The notes: generated from the sequence alone by a model not told the origin. Counted from the first letter of the stretch, positions 20,690 through 32,489 are shown. The stretch is DNA of 64,000 bases from Tetrapyrgos nigripes (GCA_013368315.1 JAACJM010000050.1:1-64000), one strand, 5' to 3'. Numbers and translations: made by a program.

Positions 20690-22284
20690 GAGTAAGAAAG
20701 ACTCACCTTCAATATCGCCCTCTCCTCCGCACCTTCAATATTCTCAAACTCGTAGGCCACCTGAACGCAAGAGGAACACTGCAGGTAACTCGGTAAGGAC
20801 CATATAGACGAGTTGACCACCCATGAAAGCAGCGATACGTGATTGAGGTGGGATAGCGGAGAGGGAACGACCGATGATGCCGCGTTGGTTATTGAGGAAA
20901 AAGAGAACGAGGTGGTGCGTTGGCCGGATTCGATTTTTTCGCGACAGTCGATGAGGACGAATTTCCAGTAGAGGAGTTGCCAGGAGAAGTCTGAGGGGAT
21001 ATTATGAGCGATTGAGAAGAGAAGCGAAGGAAAGAAGGAAAGAAGACTTACAGATACCACCACTGACGCGTGTAAAAGATTTAGATGAGGCAATTTCTTA
21101 AGTGCAAAGAATCTCTCTTCTGCGTTTGGGTAAAAGTGACTGTCATACCACACCATTCATCAGTACCTGTGTCAAAAAACAGTCGAAAAAAAAATTACCA
21201 CTCACTTAATCATCGTAAACACAAAAGCAGGTACACGTATAAAAAAGAGTCGTAATTTTATCGGTATCATGAAACACCAGACTATTCCTCCAAGTAATCA
21301 CAGCACTCGCCAAACTGCCATGGCTCAAACAAGAACACGCAACGAATAAAGCTCACGAGGCAGGGAAGATCCAGAGGTACACGAAATTGAGGATGGTAAC
21401 GTAGAAGCAGAGGTCGAAGAGGGAGTAGTGCCAAGTGCGTTTTTTGTAGATGTAGGTGCGCAGGGGAAAGAGATAGAGGGCTTGGAGAGTGTAGGCTATG
21501 TGAACCCATCTGCAGAGGAAGAGGTTAGTGATGCCGTCTCAATCACTAAAGGAAAGCTCAAGACACGCACTGGTACAACACCGACATGAAACCAAAAAAA
21601 GAAGGAAACCTTTTCCCTAGTCTGGACGACTTTGGCCGAGTGCCAAGCACGAGTTGGACAGTTTAGATACTCATGCTGCGACCTATGTCGCAATAAGAGA
21701 CAGTTACATTCCCAGTTCGAGCAACGAGCACAGAACCCAACCCACCTTAATCTTAAACCCCTTAAACTCCCTATCAAAATTCTCCGCCAACAAACCCCCG
21801 AATCGAAAAGTCCTTCATCGAATGAGGGGAATCCTTGACCGAAATATCCTTCCATTTTAGATTTTCTAATGTCTTGATATTGAGGTTGTCCGCACGCATC
21901 TTTGTAATGAGTTTGTCTCTCTCTTGCGTAGCTCATCCACGCGGTGTTGAGTTGACGTTGGAAGAGGTCAGTGATTTGGGAGTCAAAGTAGGTATCGAAG
22001 GTGTCTGTGTGTGCAAAGTGTAAAGGATATGAGATGGTGTGTGAAGTGTAAAGGAATGAGAGAACAGAGGCAACTCACACACACCTAAAAGCGTAAACCC
22101 ACTCGACAAATCTATAAATTCATCCCGTCTAAAGCGTTCGAAGCCAAAGGGGCTTTTCTTTCTGCTATTTCCTTTTCGTACTCGTACTCGTGTTTGAAGT
22201 CGTGGTTGTAGCCCAAGTCGTAGTGGCATTCCGCATAAAAGCACTTGTGGTATTAGCAGTTGCGCGGCGTTTTCGAGGAGCCAT
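20690..22284 (-). pseudogene. Dead GPC1 copy, inverted
   Basis: The minus strand holds pieces of all six GPC1 exons in order. The start MAPRKRRA is at 22284. The exon 1 core (SPFGFERFRRDEFIDLSSGF) is at about 22160-22100. Exon 2 is largely lost, then come STRMTKLS-like, WVHIAYTLQAL-like, HFYPNAEERFFALKKLPHLN (about 21140-21080) and SWQLLYWKFVLIDCREKIES (about 20990-20920). Frameshifts and stops break the frame and the 3' end is missing. It ends at the 78 bp block shared with 8.3 kb. The intact gene is at 43255-45384. Confidence 0.85.
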
Positions 22285-22429
22285 GTCTGTTGTGCTAGGA
22301 AAGCCGCAAGACTAGTGCTTGGAGTGGTCGCTATCGTTGTAGCCGTAGTCCTGGTTGTAATGTGAAGACTCGTGAATTACGACACCAAGATCTTCATAGC
22401 CGCGTCCTACATAACACTGAGCCTCTGCA

Positions 22430-22960
22430 AAGAGAAGAGAGAGGGTCAGGAGGGTTTCGCCGAAAGCCGAGGGCGTTACTGCTACTGGGACAAGGGGGGT
22501 TGGACATAGTCATAGTATAGTGGTCGGAGTGGGATAAAATCTTTTGGTATCTCGGTCGCAAAGCAGCGTTGTTCAACCCGAGACCCATGTTGAGAGCACT
22601 TGCATTTTGGGAAGTGGGTTCGTCGAAGAGGGAGGTGGGGATCATGTTTTCTTCTCCGAGGTTTTTATTTTTGTTGTCAGTCAAGACAGAGTTGAAGTGT
22701 GTATGAAACGAGGGTGGAGGGGATGATTCGAGGGGTTGTTAGACGCAGAGACGCCAGAGGCAGGAACGGAGGGGATTTTGGTGTAAGTACAGGTGTAGGC
22801 GACGCGTTTCTTCCTCGAGAGGTGGGGGAGGTGGTTTCGACGACGGAGAGGCCTTCTAGTTCCGTGTCTACAAAAAGGATTAGTAAAAGTAGTAAGAGAA
22901 AGTAGACTACACACCCTTGACCTCTGTGGCAAAAAGTTGGCAATGGGCATCTTAAACGCT
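22430..22960 (-). pseudogene. SOD-like mitoribosomal protein relic
   Basis: Matches the middle of the gene at 29053-30508: ENMIPTSLFDEP, NMGLGLNNAAL, the Ser/Pro linker, then a jump to DTELEGLSVVETT and the intron 1 region (22860-22925). The SOD C-terminal domain and most of the N-terminal domain are deleted. It abuts a gene X fragment, the same order as at 1-830. Confidence 0.8.
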
Positions 22961-23019
22961 TGACGATCAGGTGAACATTGGAGAGACAAACGCGGCTGGA
23001 AGGACATTCTGTCCCGCTC

Positions 23020-23338
23020 TTCTCAGTGTCCCTGCTTGACTGATAATTTCCGTTCAGATTATGGATGTTCTCAACAAAACCATGGCATTCGTGCCCTGCT
23101 TAACCACCAAATATCTGCTCCTGAACTATGAAGACGTCTTGCTCGCGTTATTGCTCAATCTTACGACTCGGAATATCATCTCCATCTTGACATTTCACAA
23201 ACATTCAAGAACTTGAGAGATGGGCTAGTTTCTGCTATGTACGTACTACTCTGGATTTCCCAGAATTCTACTGAAGCTTCGTCTTCAGGACTGTATGTCT
23301 GCGCGTTGACCGAACGGATGAATAACCACTGACATATT
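23020..23338 (+). pseudogene. Gene X fragment
   Basis: Matches 16270-16570, reading about SEYHLHLDISQTFKNLRDGL followed by a GTACG donor and a downstream acceptor near 23288. It breaks off at 23338 where gene Y copy B begins, showing a deletion between the two. Confidence 0.6.
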
Positions 23339-23339
23339 T

Positions 23340-24290
23340 GACTTTGACCTTGGGGTTGGGAATGGGGTTGATCTCGTCCGGTCCGATGTCGATGTCTTGA
23401 TGTTGTTCCGAGTCTTCTGGGCTTGCGCAACTTGGCAGGATGAGAACTGGAGTCGGAGTCGGACTCATCCTGTTCTGACGTGAGGCGTTTCCTTTTGCTT
23501 GGTCGTGAACCCGGTACCGTGACGATGAGCGAGGATTCCAGAGAAAGAGAAGGGGTAGACGTGAGGGTGGATATGTCTTTCGTCTTAACGTTAGCCTAGG
23601 CCTCGAGACAGTACCTCTTCACAAACTCGACCAATTTCTGGTTCAGATCTGACCGATTACATTCCGGAAAGACGTTGGCGAAAGCGCAAAGATCATGGAC
23701 GGCTTGAGAGAGTTGGGCAAGAGTGAGGTCATGATCACTCTCTCCAAGTCCGTCAACCCTCAGGCTACCACTGGGTCTACGAAAACCGAGCAGAGAAACG
23801 AGGAAGATGGGGTAGATCATTGCGAGGGGGGTAACTAGAGTAGTGCGTAGAGGTCAGACAAAAAGAAAAAGGAAAAATCACAATTCCCGAATGTCAAACT
23901 CACCTTGCCAAATTCAGAAGAAACAAATGGTTTCCTCAGCTCTTCATCTTTTATCAATTCAACGAGAAAAGTCTTCAAAATATCCCTTCGAAACTCGTCT
24001 GGTACTTCAGGCCCATTCGGGAGCAGCGTGCTTCGTTCCTGTGCCTATGCCTTACTGCTAGTCCTCCCCACCCCACCCTCATCCCCCACCCTCATCCCCC
24101 TCCCAAGTGGGCCATGGCCACCTCGAAATAATACCCCCCGCGCAAAAATCCTAAAGCCTTTCCTCTCGACTTCTCCCACTTCAATTCTGCACGCGCCAGA
24201 GTCTGCGGGGGTAATGTGTCGATTGAGGATGTGGGGTGTGTTGGTGACTTGGAAGATTTCGGCTTGGAATGCGCTGCGAGTGACGTGAGT
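23340..24290 (-). pseudogene. Unrecognised gene Y, copy B (nonsense)
   Basis: Minus-strand blocks match copy A (7170-8230): LPQTLARAELKWEK-like near 24200, FRRDILKTFLVELIKDEELR near 23975, LAQLSQAVHDLCAFANVFPE near 23710, and NQKLVEFVKRYCLEA near 23620. The next codon, Trp in copy A, is TAG here (23596-23598), so the tail is lost. Copy B keeps the middle exon better than copy A. Comparing the two gives the best hint of the original protein, which I do not recognise. Confidence 0.5.
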
Positions 24291-24369
24291 AAGAAGTAGG
24301 TGAGTTTAGAGGGAAAAGAAAAGAGAAGAAGCTGCGACGAATGTGTGAGAAAGACGAGCATCTTATTCC

Positions 24370-24560
24370 TGTACGCGTGGTAGTGGTACTAAGTACTAGA
24401 CTGTAGACAATCAAAAAGTGTATGTATGTAGTACTAAAGCCGCTATAACAAGAATCAGATAGTAGGTCATATCGTAAAACATCGTATCGTTTGCATTGAT
24501 TGAAGGCTGGTTGTAATTTGAAAGTAAGTAGATGCAGAGGCTGATTGACTACCATGCATA
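24370..24560 (-). repeat. GPC1 3'-flank repeat, inverted
   Basis: The complement of the block downstream of GPC1 (45655-45740, 'gatacgatgttttacgatac'). It also occurs at 54140-54300 (plus) and 59395-59520 (minus). Confidence 0.65.
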
Positions 24561-24574
24561 GTGGACTTGTTTCA

Positions 24575-24720
24575 AGGGCAGATCCCATCGTTTATACAAG
24601 TCAAAAAAGTCCATTACTGTCCCGTCAACGAGTCCGATGCCTTCAACGACAAGAGGAACTTGAGAGGAACGTCGCAAGAGTAAGGTTGAATTAGATAAGC
24701 AGTGTCATCGTCATTTTGTC
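24575..24720 (-). pseudogene. Relic W, copy 2
   Basis: The minus strand matches 53860-54060: TAYLIQPYS-like, LVDGTVMDFF, then RWDLPLKQ. The frame is broken. See 53833-54189 for the longest version. Confidence 0.4.
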
Positions 24721-25886
24721 CTCCAAGTCTCTCTCTCATATCCCTGTTCGAAAACCCTGTCCTATTCCAATTACCCCTTTCAGACTAAGGCCACTTTTCA
24801 AGATTATCGTAACGCTTCTCAATTCTGTCCAGCTGATAACTCGGAGGGCATTCAATCAAAATCAACCTCGTTTTTCCGCGTTTTCTTCAAGGTGGCGTTA
24901 TTTTCAGTACTTGGCGTCAAGACATGCTATGTCGGTTTGCCCTTTGAGCCACGTTGAGACACTTCAGAGTGGCCTGCGGATTATGATCGTTGGTGAGTAT
25001 TGCAAGAGTTCAACTTCAACGCCGTGCATCCTAGACCCACTGTCAAGACTTCATGCCAAGTTTGACCTATATTTATCTATCTTATTATTAGGATGCGTGT
25101 AGAACTCCGCTGGTGGTCGACTCGTCGTGGACCTTCAGGGCTTGAGCAAGGCCGTGTTATTATGGGCTAGGACAATTGTTCAAGAGAGGATAACGATATT
25201 GCCTATATCCAGAACAGCCGTTGGGCAGAAACCTATCAGCTTGTCGCGAGGAACTGGGATGTCGGGATCTAGAATGCTGAGGGTTCATGGACGGTAATGC
25301 CAGAGATGCAGATGGACGATTTTTGGACGAGGTTTAGGATAGAGCGAAGAGTTGGAGATTGGCTGGACGCGTGACATCGAGAACTGAGAGATCGTGAGTT
25401 TGCTTTCATCTTATCCTGCCGTATGCTAATCTGAATCATTTTTCTAGTACAGTGTACATTACCCGTGGTGACGCCGAATCGGTTATATATTGTTATACTT
25501 GAAGTCAAAATGTACTTGCCCTCAGTGCAAGGTCAATGCAAGGTTTTAATTTCATTGTTTGCTTGCGCCCTCCAGCGCCTAAGTATTTTACACATCGTCC
25601 TCGTCCTCGTGTCTGTCCCTTACTCAATATCCCTGTTCCTATTGAAGCCCGGTCTGGCAGTGCCTCTTCTCGTATTTGCTGGCTGCTTCCAGAAGGCGAC
25701 GACTATGGACATCAGGGCCCGCACTACGACCAACCCAAGGGAAGAGGTCCCATCCAATCTGTCAAAAGAGGCGTCTAATGGAAGCGCTGGCCAAATTAAG
25801 AACATCATGCGGCACATGGAACGTGTTGGTCAAACGAGCTTCTCGTTCTCGTCAATACAAACGTCCTCTTGTCCACTACTATCACC
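24721..25886. other. Upstream region of DUF6535 copy B
   Basis: Collinear with 9720-10983. The first 700 bases have no supported gene. From about 25390 on the match to copy A is close and includes the altered TATA site (25637-25649) and the short upstream frame starting at 25706. Confidence 0.5.
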
Positions 25887-28820
25887 ATGAGCAAGCCAGC
25901 ATCGCCAACCGACACCTCCCCATCCCCTCCGAACCTCACAATATCCCAAAGAACTCCAACTCCTCCGAACATTCCTTCAGTTGTACAGAGCAGTACGGAT
26001 GATACCCATACCCAGGCAGGCATGAGACGGCGTCAGTCCTCTGGAAAAGTTTTTGATGGAGCAGCAGGTAGTGGAAATGGGGGCCAGGGAATTCGCGATG
26101 GTGAGTCTGTCGCTGGGTGCTATCGGTCAACGATACTGATCGTGACGCCCAGAAGTCCCCTCGTCTCAGTCTGTTCCCACCGACGCTGCCAACGTCGCGA
26201 AGAAGCTAGAGTCCGTCACTGGTTTTGATGAAGGGATAGACCCGGCCATTGCACCGTCGGGTCAGCCTGGTACAAGCGACAACAGTTTCCAGCGTTCCTT
26301 GAAACATACTCGTACTGAGGTAGACGCCGGTGGCACTTCCAGTGGTATGCTTTGTCTTTCTCTAGTGGACGTATACCTGCATACTAACCATCCTTCCAGT
26401 CAGTCATAACTCAATCGAATTGCAGTCTTTCTTCGTGGCGAACAAATGTATGTAATGTCCTCGACTCTTTCTTTTGTATCCATGACCATTGTATGTAGCC
26501 GACGAGGGGCTTTTGCAGCACGTATCGGATAGGTGTCGGAGCCAAGGTTAGTAACATGCGCTCTCATAATGTTCGTTCTGTACTGACTTGACATCATCGG
26601 TCAGGCAACGGTGACCGGACAACGAACACGTCTCATCGAGATGATGGCAATATTCCAGACCGTATCGGTGAACCCACTCTGGATGGTGAGTAATGCTAGT
26701 CTTCTGTCAGGGAAAGCTTAGCTGACAACGATAATTCCAGACACCATTGATGAGATTGGTCATGGTCTGTCCGCCTCTCCAGTACACGAGTCAAGCAACA
26801 GAGGTGAGATTTGATTCTATTATCTCTTTTATAAGTTGTTGACGGTTGATGGCTTGGGCAGAAAATAAGAGTGGGACGGATGATCCATATCAGAACACCC
26901 CTCCCCCGCAAAACACGAAAAGCCCAAAGTCATCTGGTTATGGGGGTACGGGAAACCAACCACAGTCAACTCACCAACCTACAGCCTTGAACAGATTTAT
27001 GATGCAATCAGGACCTCAGGCATCATTGTACAGTGGTGAGTCATTCCTGATAGGGCTATGAGTGCCGGACTAATCAACTTTCTCTCAGACAACAGGAACT
27101 ATGACTACACCAAAAAATACCCTGCGGACGAGTTTGGCCAAGAGGTTGGCGAAAAGGCTCGGGTCTGGAAGGTTTACTTAGACGAGGCTGAGGAATATGA
27201 TAGGGAGATGTTGACCGGATTTAGAGATACACTCGATGCTCTCCTGGTGTTTGTGAGTGCTGTTATATTTCTAGAGAATCCACTGCTGACTCATGTACTA
27301 GGCGGCACTCTTTTCCGCGGTGGTAACATCCTTCATAATCTCTGCCATTGACTCTCTCCAACCAGATTACAGTCAAATCACAGCTATGCTCCTGGTCGAG
27401 CAAAACCTGCTTCTTCGTGCCGCCGGGAATCCCACTGCTATTGGCAATGTTAAAAACTGCGTTGGTCAACCTGGACAGCGCAGACGCGAGTACTGCTGAT
27501 CTCTGGATCAACGGTCTCTTCTTTGGCAGTTTATCACTGTCATTGGCTACAGCTCTCCTCTCTGTGCTTGTCAAGCAATGGCTTCAAGCATATTCCTCCT
27601 CCCTCCCCACTGGTAATGCTCGCGAGCGTGCCAAGATCTGCCAGTTTCGATATGCTGGACTCACAGATTGGAAAGTCCCACAAATCATTGGAACTCTTCC
27701 CATCATCCTCCATGCTTCCCTTGGTCTATTTATGGCAGGGTTCTCACTGTATGTTTCAGAGCTTCAGCCCTCACTGTGCTGGATAGTTGTCTCTGTCACA
27801 GCCATCTCCTTCCTGATGTATCTGGGGAGCATTGTCATTCCAGTCATCATCACCATTCAATGTCCATACAGAATCCCACTACTTTTTGTCCCTCTCAATT
27901 TCATCATTTTCTTTCCCCTCCAAATTGGCAAATGTCTTTGGAGAAGGGTCAAATACTATTGGCAGAGACGTCAGCGTCCATGGATGTCTATTCCACAGTG
28001 GCCCTCTCTTCCTAGTAATTCCATACAAGCTGCAGAAGCTACATTTCTGAAGCCCAATGATATTGATGAAGAGGAATATGATTGGAACATATCCCTTCCT
28101 CATAACCCATACACTCATCATCACTCTATCCTGGCTGACTGCATCAAATGGCTACAATCCCTGCAATCAAATGATTCAATGCAGGACATTGTAGGTCAGG
28201 CTCTGCATGGAATCATGAAGGAGCACATCATTAGAGGGGACGATGGGAAGCAATATTTTTGTCCAGCTCTGAAATGCTACATCAACAACCTTGACTTGAA
28301 ATTGATTCTGAGCTGGATATTGAGCACACCTCAAATTGGTGATAAAGAGTATAAATCTAAACTCTGTAAATCTCTGTGCACAGAGTGGGAAAAGGCGACA
28401 GAGAATTTTGAGGGGTTTCCTCGAAAGGAATTGGAGGGCCGTCTGTATGATGAAGCTTGGTGTGGAAATTTGCAGCATGTCAAAACCCTGATTGCAATGG
28501 GGACAGATGTTAATGCTGAGGGAGGGTTCTATGGGTTTGCATTGCAGCCAGCAGCAGCTTCGGGACACCTGGAGATTGTCAGATATCTTGTGGAGAAAGG
28601 AGCAGATGTTAATGCTAAGGGAGGGCACTTTGGGTTTGCATTGCAGGCAGCAGCAGCTTGGGGACACCTGGAGATTGTCAGATATCTTGTGGAGAAAGGA
28701 GCAGATGTTAATGCTCAGGGAGGGTTTTGGGGATCTGCTCTCAACACAGCATATGCTTACAGTCGTAGCCAGATTACTGAATATCTGGAATCTAAAGGAG
28801 CAACTCGAGCACCCAAGTAG
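25887..28820 (+). pseudogene. DUF6535-ankyrin gene, copy B (one-base frameshift)
   Basis: The same nine-exon layout as copy A: 25887-26100, 26156-26344, 26400-26447, 26499-26546, 26605-26685, 26741-26803, 26862-27035, 27089-27252, 27302-28820. Exons 2-7 stay multiples of three although exons 2, 5 and 7 differ in length from copy A. In exon 9 the run AAAA of copy A is AAAAA here (27452-27456), shifting the frame to a stop a few codons later (TGC TGA near 27498). The rest of exon 9 (DUF6535 core and three ankyrin units) is fully open in the shifted frame, so the mutation is recent or is a sequencing slip in a homopolymer. If real, the product is about 350 residues without most of the membrane domain. 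Confidence 0.85.
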
Positions 28821-29052
28821 TTACCTGTAAGTAGATGTTTAATAATATTAAGGGCCCTGGCAGGGTCCAGACAGGGTTGCTTTTAGGATTATGTATGTGT
28901 AAAGGACGGCGTAGGAAATAAAGATTAAGAAAGTAATGCCCGAACGGCAATCGTGTCGCCTCACAGACACATGATGCTATCACTGCAGGTCTGTCACCTT
29001 CAACAACTACGCGTAACTTGTGTTGTGTATTAGACTAAGACGGATGTGTATG
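28821..29052 (+). other. 3' flank of DUF6535 copy B
   Basis: Nearly identical to 13948-14220, with AATAAA at 28917-28922 and the 'ggcagggtccagacaggg' block (28858-28876). Confidence 0.6.
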
Positions 29053-30508
29053 CTAAATGTAATTTTGAAAAAAAAATCTAATTAGCCTCCTTCGCAACAC
29101 CATCCCATCCCTTAAACCCCCAAGCCCACTCTCCACCACCTGCTCATGCCCCTCCTTCCTCGCCTCCTCCACCGTCCAATGCTCATACGCCAAACTAACC
29201 CTCTCCCAATCAATCACACTCCAAAACTCTTTAATCCAAGCTTCCTTACCCCATATGCCATAACCTGCACTTGTCCATGCGTGTTCGTGGACGGAGAGAC
29301 AGAAGAGGGGGTAGAGGGTTTCGCCGATGTTGAGGGTAGATGAGAGGCCTAGGGCGTTAGCGGTACTGCTACCGGGACCAGAGGGTTTGGACATAGCCAT
29401 AGTATAGTGGTCGGAGCGGGATAAAGTCCTTTGGTATCTCGGTGTCAAAGCAGCGTTGTTCAACCCGAGACCCATGTTGAAAGAACTTGCATTTTGGGGA
29501 GTGGGTTCGTCGAAGAGAGAGGTGGGGATCATGTTTTCTTCTCCGAGGTTTTTGTTGTTCTTGTCAGTCAAGGAAGGAGTTGAGGTGTGTATGAAACGAG
29601 GGTGAAGGGGGTGATTTGAGGGGTTGTTAGATGCAGAGACGCCAGAGGCAGGAGAGGAAGGCGAGACGCCTGGAGGAGGGGATTTTGGTGTCGGTACGGG
29701 TGTAGGCGACGTGTCTGCTTCGCTGTCGCCTTCATACTCTTCATTTTCCCCTTCATGACGCTCAATCTTCTCCCCGGTAATCATCTCAGCCAACTCTTGG
29801 GTCCACTCCCGCATATACGGATCCCCCTTCATCAACGGATCCCCTCTATCATACTGCAGCATCCCACTCCCCATCAATAACTCCTTGGAATGCCCCATAT
29901 ACGTCCGACTCCTCACCAAAAGCGACCCTGGCCCAAACGTCGGTATGACAGCTGTGTTTCCAGCGGCGTCAGTGACGAACCAGATGTAGCCGTTGGTAAA
30001 CATGCCCATGGCAGCTGCGGAAAAGGCAGACTTGAGTTGGGCGAGGGAGCCGTGTTGTAAGCGGATTTGGGTGAGGAGGTGAGGAGAGATGAGGTGTTGG
30101 TGGGATGAGGAATTTGGGGAAGGGGGGGAGAGATGGGAGAGGAAGAAGTGGTTGTTTAGGGCAAGGGAGGCGTAGTTGAAGGCGAGGACGGAGGAACGTT
30201 CGGGAGCGGTACGGACGATGGTGTCGACGACGGAGAGACCTTCTAGTTCCGTGTCTAGAGAAACTGTTAGTACAATTCCTCAAATAAAAGTAAAAGATGT
30301 ACACACCCTTGACTTCTTCATTCAGCCTCTGCAACAAACCCTGTTGGTAGTCCACCGCGACGACCTTGTACGCAGGAGGCGGCAAAAAGTTGGCCAAGCC
30401 TTGGTCGACACGCGTGCGCAGTGGGGGAATATCGTGCAGAGCGCGTCTGCCGAGAGAGCTGCTTTTATAAGAGCATCTTGAAAAACAACGAAGCGTAAAC
30501 CGACGCAT
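29053..30508 (-). CDS. Mitochondrial small-subunit ribosomal protein, SOD-fold (mS42/mS43 type)
   Basis: Two exons (30508-30307 and 30254-29053) give 467 residues. The N-terminus is basic and Ser/Cys-rich with RRALHDIPPLR, fitting a mitochondrial presequence. The N-terminal SOD-like part has FNYASLALNNHFFL; the C-terminal part has NGYIWFVTDAAGN, then a long acidic and Ser/Pro linker, then LFCLSVHEHAWTSAGYG and AWIKEFWSVIDWERV. In Fe/Mn SOD the latter region reads D-V-W-E-H; here Asp is Ser, so a metal ligand is lost, as expected for the non-enzymatic ribosomal relatives Rsm26/Mrp1. One base is missing in a C run near 29110 compared with copies at 14.2 and 51.6 kb, replacing the ending WDGVAKEVN by a longer basic tail. 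This is the only full-length readable copy. Confidence 0.8.
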
Positions 30509-30647
30509 TCCCGACACGTCGAGGTCGACTTTTTCTGAAATTTTAAATTTACTGTCGTGACGGCTTTTTGTTTGGCTGCACCTTGCAAACATAACACTCG
30601 TAGTCGCGTCACGCTTCCACGTCGCTCCTCCAACTCAAGTAAACACC
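30509..30647. promoter_or_regulatory. Short divergent promoter between mitoribosomal gene and OST2
   Basis: Only 139 bases separate the two ATG codons, so both promoters must share this interval. No clear TATA box was seen. The relics of the ribosomal gene elsewhere lack OST2, so they lost half of this arrangement. Confidence 0.5.
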
Positions 30648-31169
30648 ATGGCAGCACCCTCTTCGTCGTCGTCGTCCTCACCCGTCCTCTCTTTATGGAA
30701 AGCCTACCACCAAAACACCTCCGACCGTCTCAAATTCATCGACTCTTTCCTCATCTTTCTCATGATTTCTGGCATTATCCAATTCGTTTACTGCGTCTTG
30801 GTCACCAACTTTCCCTTTAATGCGTTTTTGGCTGGGTGGGTGTCACCTCCTTTCGTTTCCGTTTCCGTTTGCCCTTTCCTTTGGACGCGACGCGTTGCTA
30901 ATGCTAACACGCCCCGTCCCCCTTCTTTCTAGTTTCTCAAGCACAGTCGGTCAATTCGTCCTCACCGCTTCACTTCGCTCCCAAGTAAACCCAGAGAATA
31001 AAGGGGTTTTTAAGGATGTTTCACCTGAGAGGTATGTCCCAACTAGAACGTGTTCTTCGTTCACCATGACTTACTGACTGACTTACTACTGCTTGGTTAC
31101 AGAGCATTCTCAGACTTTGTCCTAGGCTCTATCGTCCTACACTTTTTCGTGTTTAATTTCTTGGGATAA
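30648..31169 (+). CDS. OST2: Oligosaccharyltransferase subunit OST2/DAD1
   Basis: Three exons (30648-30835, 30933-31031, 31103-31169) give 117 residues, the usual size. The protein begins with a Ser-rich stretch, then LWKAYHQNTSDRLKFIDSFL, hydrophobic segments (IFLMISGIIQFVYCVLV; TVGQFVLTASLR), the family hallmark LRSQVNPENKG and the C-terminal FVLGSIVLHFFVFNFLG. DAD1/Ost2 is an essential small ER membrane subunit of the complex that transfers the glycan to Asn residues. Splice sites are GTGGGT..CTAG and GTATGT..ACAG. It is single copy and intact, and anchors the ordinary chromosomal context of the duplicated mitoribosomal gene. Confidence 0.96.
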
Positions 31170-32480
31170 ACGGCACTCGTCGGGCCTACGCTACGCTTCA
31201 GCGCTTCAGCCCTCACGCGTCGATGTAGTCGTTGTCGTTGGAAAAAGCTAGTCTTTGATGGATGGAACCTTGGGCTACTGTCATCGTTGCCGTTGTTGTT
31301 GCCATTATCACTCTCGCTGTAGCGGTCGTCACTTGTGTGTGCATGCACGTCGGACGTTGGTGTTGCGACGCTGTGCAGTTGCAAAATGTAACCTTATAAT
31401 ACCTTACTTATTTTGAACATGGAGACCATTCATTCATTCATTGACTGACATATTGTCATACTTGGATTCTCAACTTGGATTCTCGACCTCAAAGGGAGAA
31501 GGGAGAGGGAGAAGACGGAGATAAATTATGCATCATATACGTGTAGATATAGATATATCTGGCTTCAATTGACAATGAGCGTATGTATTACTATAAGTAC
31601 AGAAGAAGAGGAGACGTAGAGACAGAGACAAATGAAAGAAAAGGAAGAGAAACAATCCAAATAAAGAATAGAGAAAAGAGAAGACGTCGACACCGTGACA
31701 AATCAAATCACGAATCACCGTTTCCTTTCAAAGGAAGATGATCGCTGTATAGACATGATGTGTAGGTGTAGGCGGTGGATGGTGTAGGTAGACAGACGGA
31801 TGGACCGGTGGACGGTGGACGGTATACGGTGGACGAGAGGGAAAGCCGAGAGCCAAGATGAGACGACGAGGATGGCGAGGATTGGATTGCGAGACGAATA
31901 TGTTGGAATATGTTGGACAGAGACAGATTGTCAGAACACGCGACGAAAAGGACAAAAGACACGACGAAAGACAGAACCAAAACACAATAAAGACAAGAAA
32001 AGAACCAAACGTACCCCGAAAAACACCACTGCAAAATCAAAAGCATATTCACCCACTTCGAGGTATTGACGGAGGAGTTCTGTTAATGTTTGACGTTTGA
32101 CATGAAATGACATGAAATAAGGATGTGAGCGTAGGATGACGGAACGGTCAGGGACAGGTACTCACGGCGAACATCCTTATTGGGGACTTTGGCTAGAGCT
32201 GGTCTGTTTGCGTTTACCAGTTTACCATTACCGTCCGTATTTGCGCCATTCGTATTCGTCATTCGCGAGCGGACGTATCAAGGCAAGGCAAGGGCAGGGT
32301 AGCGAGAATAGGATGAGTATGAGAATGAGTTGAGTGTCAGTGTCACGTCGTAAGAAAGAAAGAAACACAAAACCAAAAACCAAAAAACGAAAGACAACAC
32401 AAAACGAAACCGAAACGAAAGAAAACGAAAAACCGAAAAACACATACGTAAGCCCAGTTGTCCTCTTTACTCCAGCGAGA
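31170..32480. other. Low-complexity spacer, no supported gene
   Basis: Downstream of OST2. Long purine-rich runs (31490-31690, 31840-32060) give spurious frames on both strands. A minus-strand piece near 32110-32050 (VKRQTLTELLRQYLE) looks exon-like but has no partner exon that I could find. Confidence 0.5.
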
Positions 32481-32489
32481 AAAGCGCTT

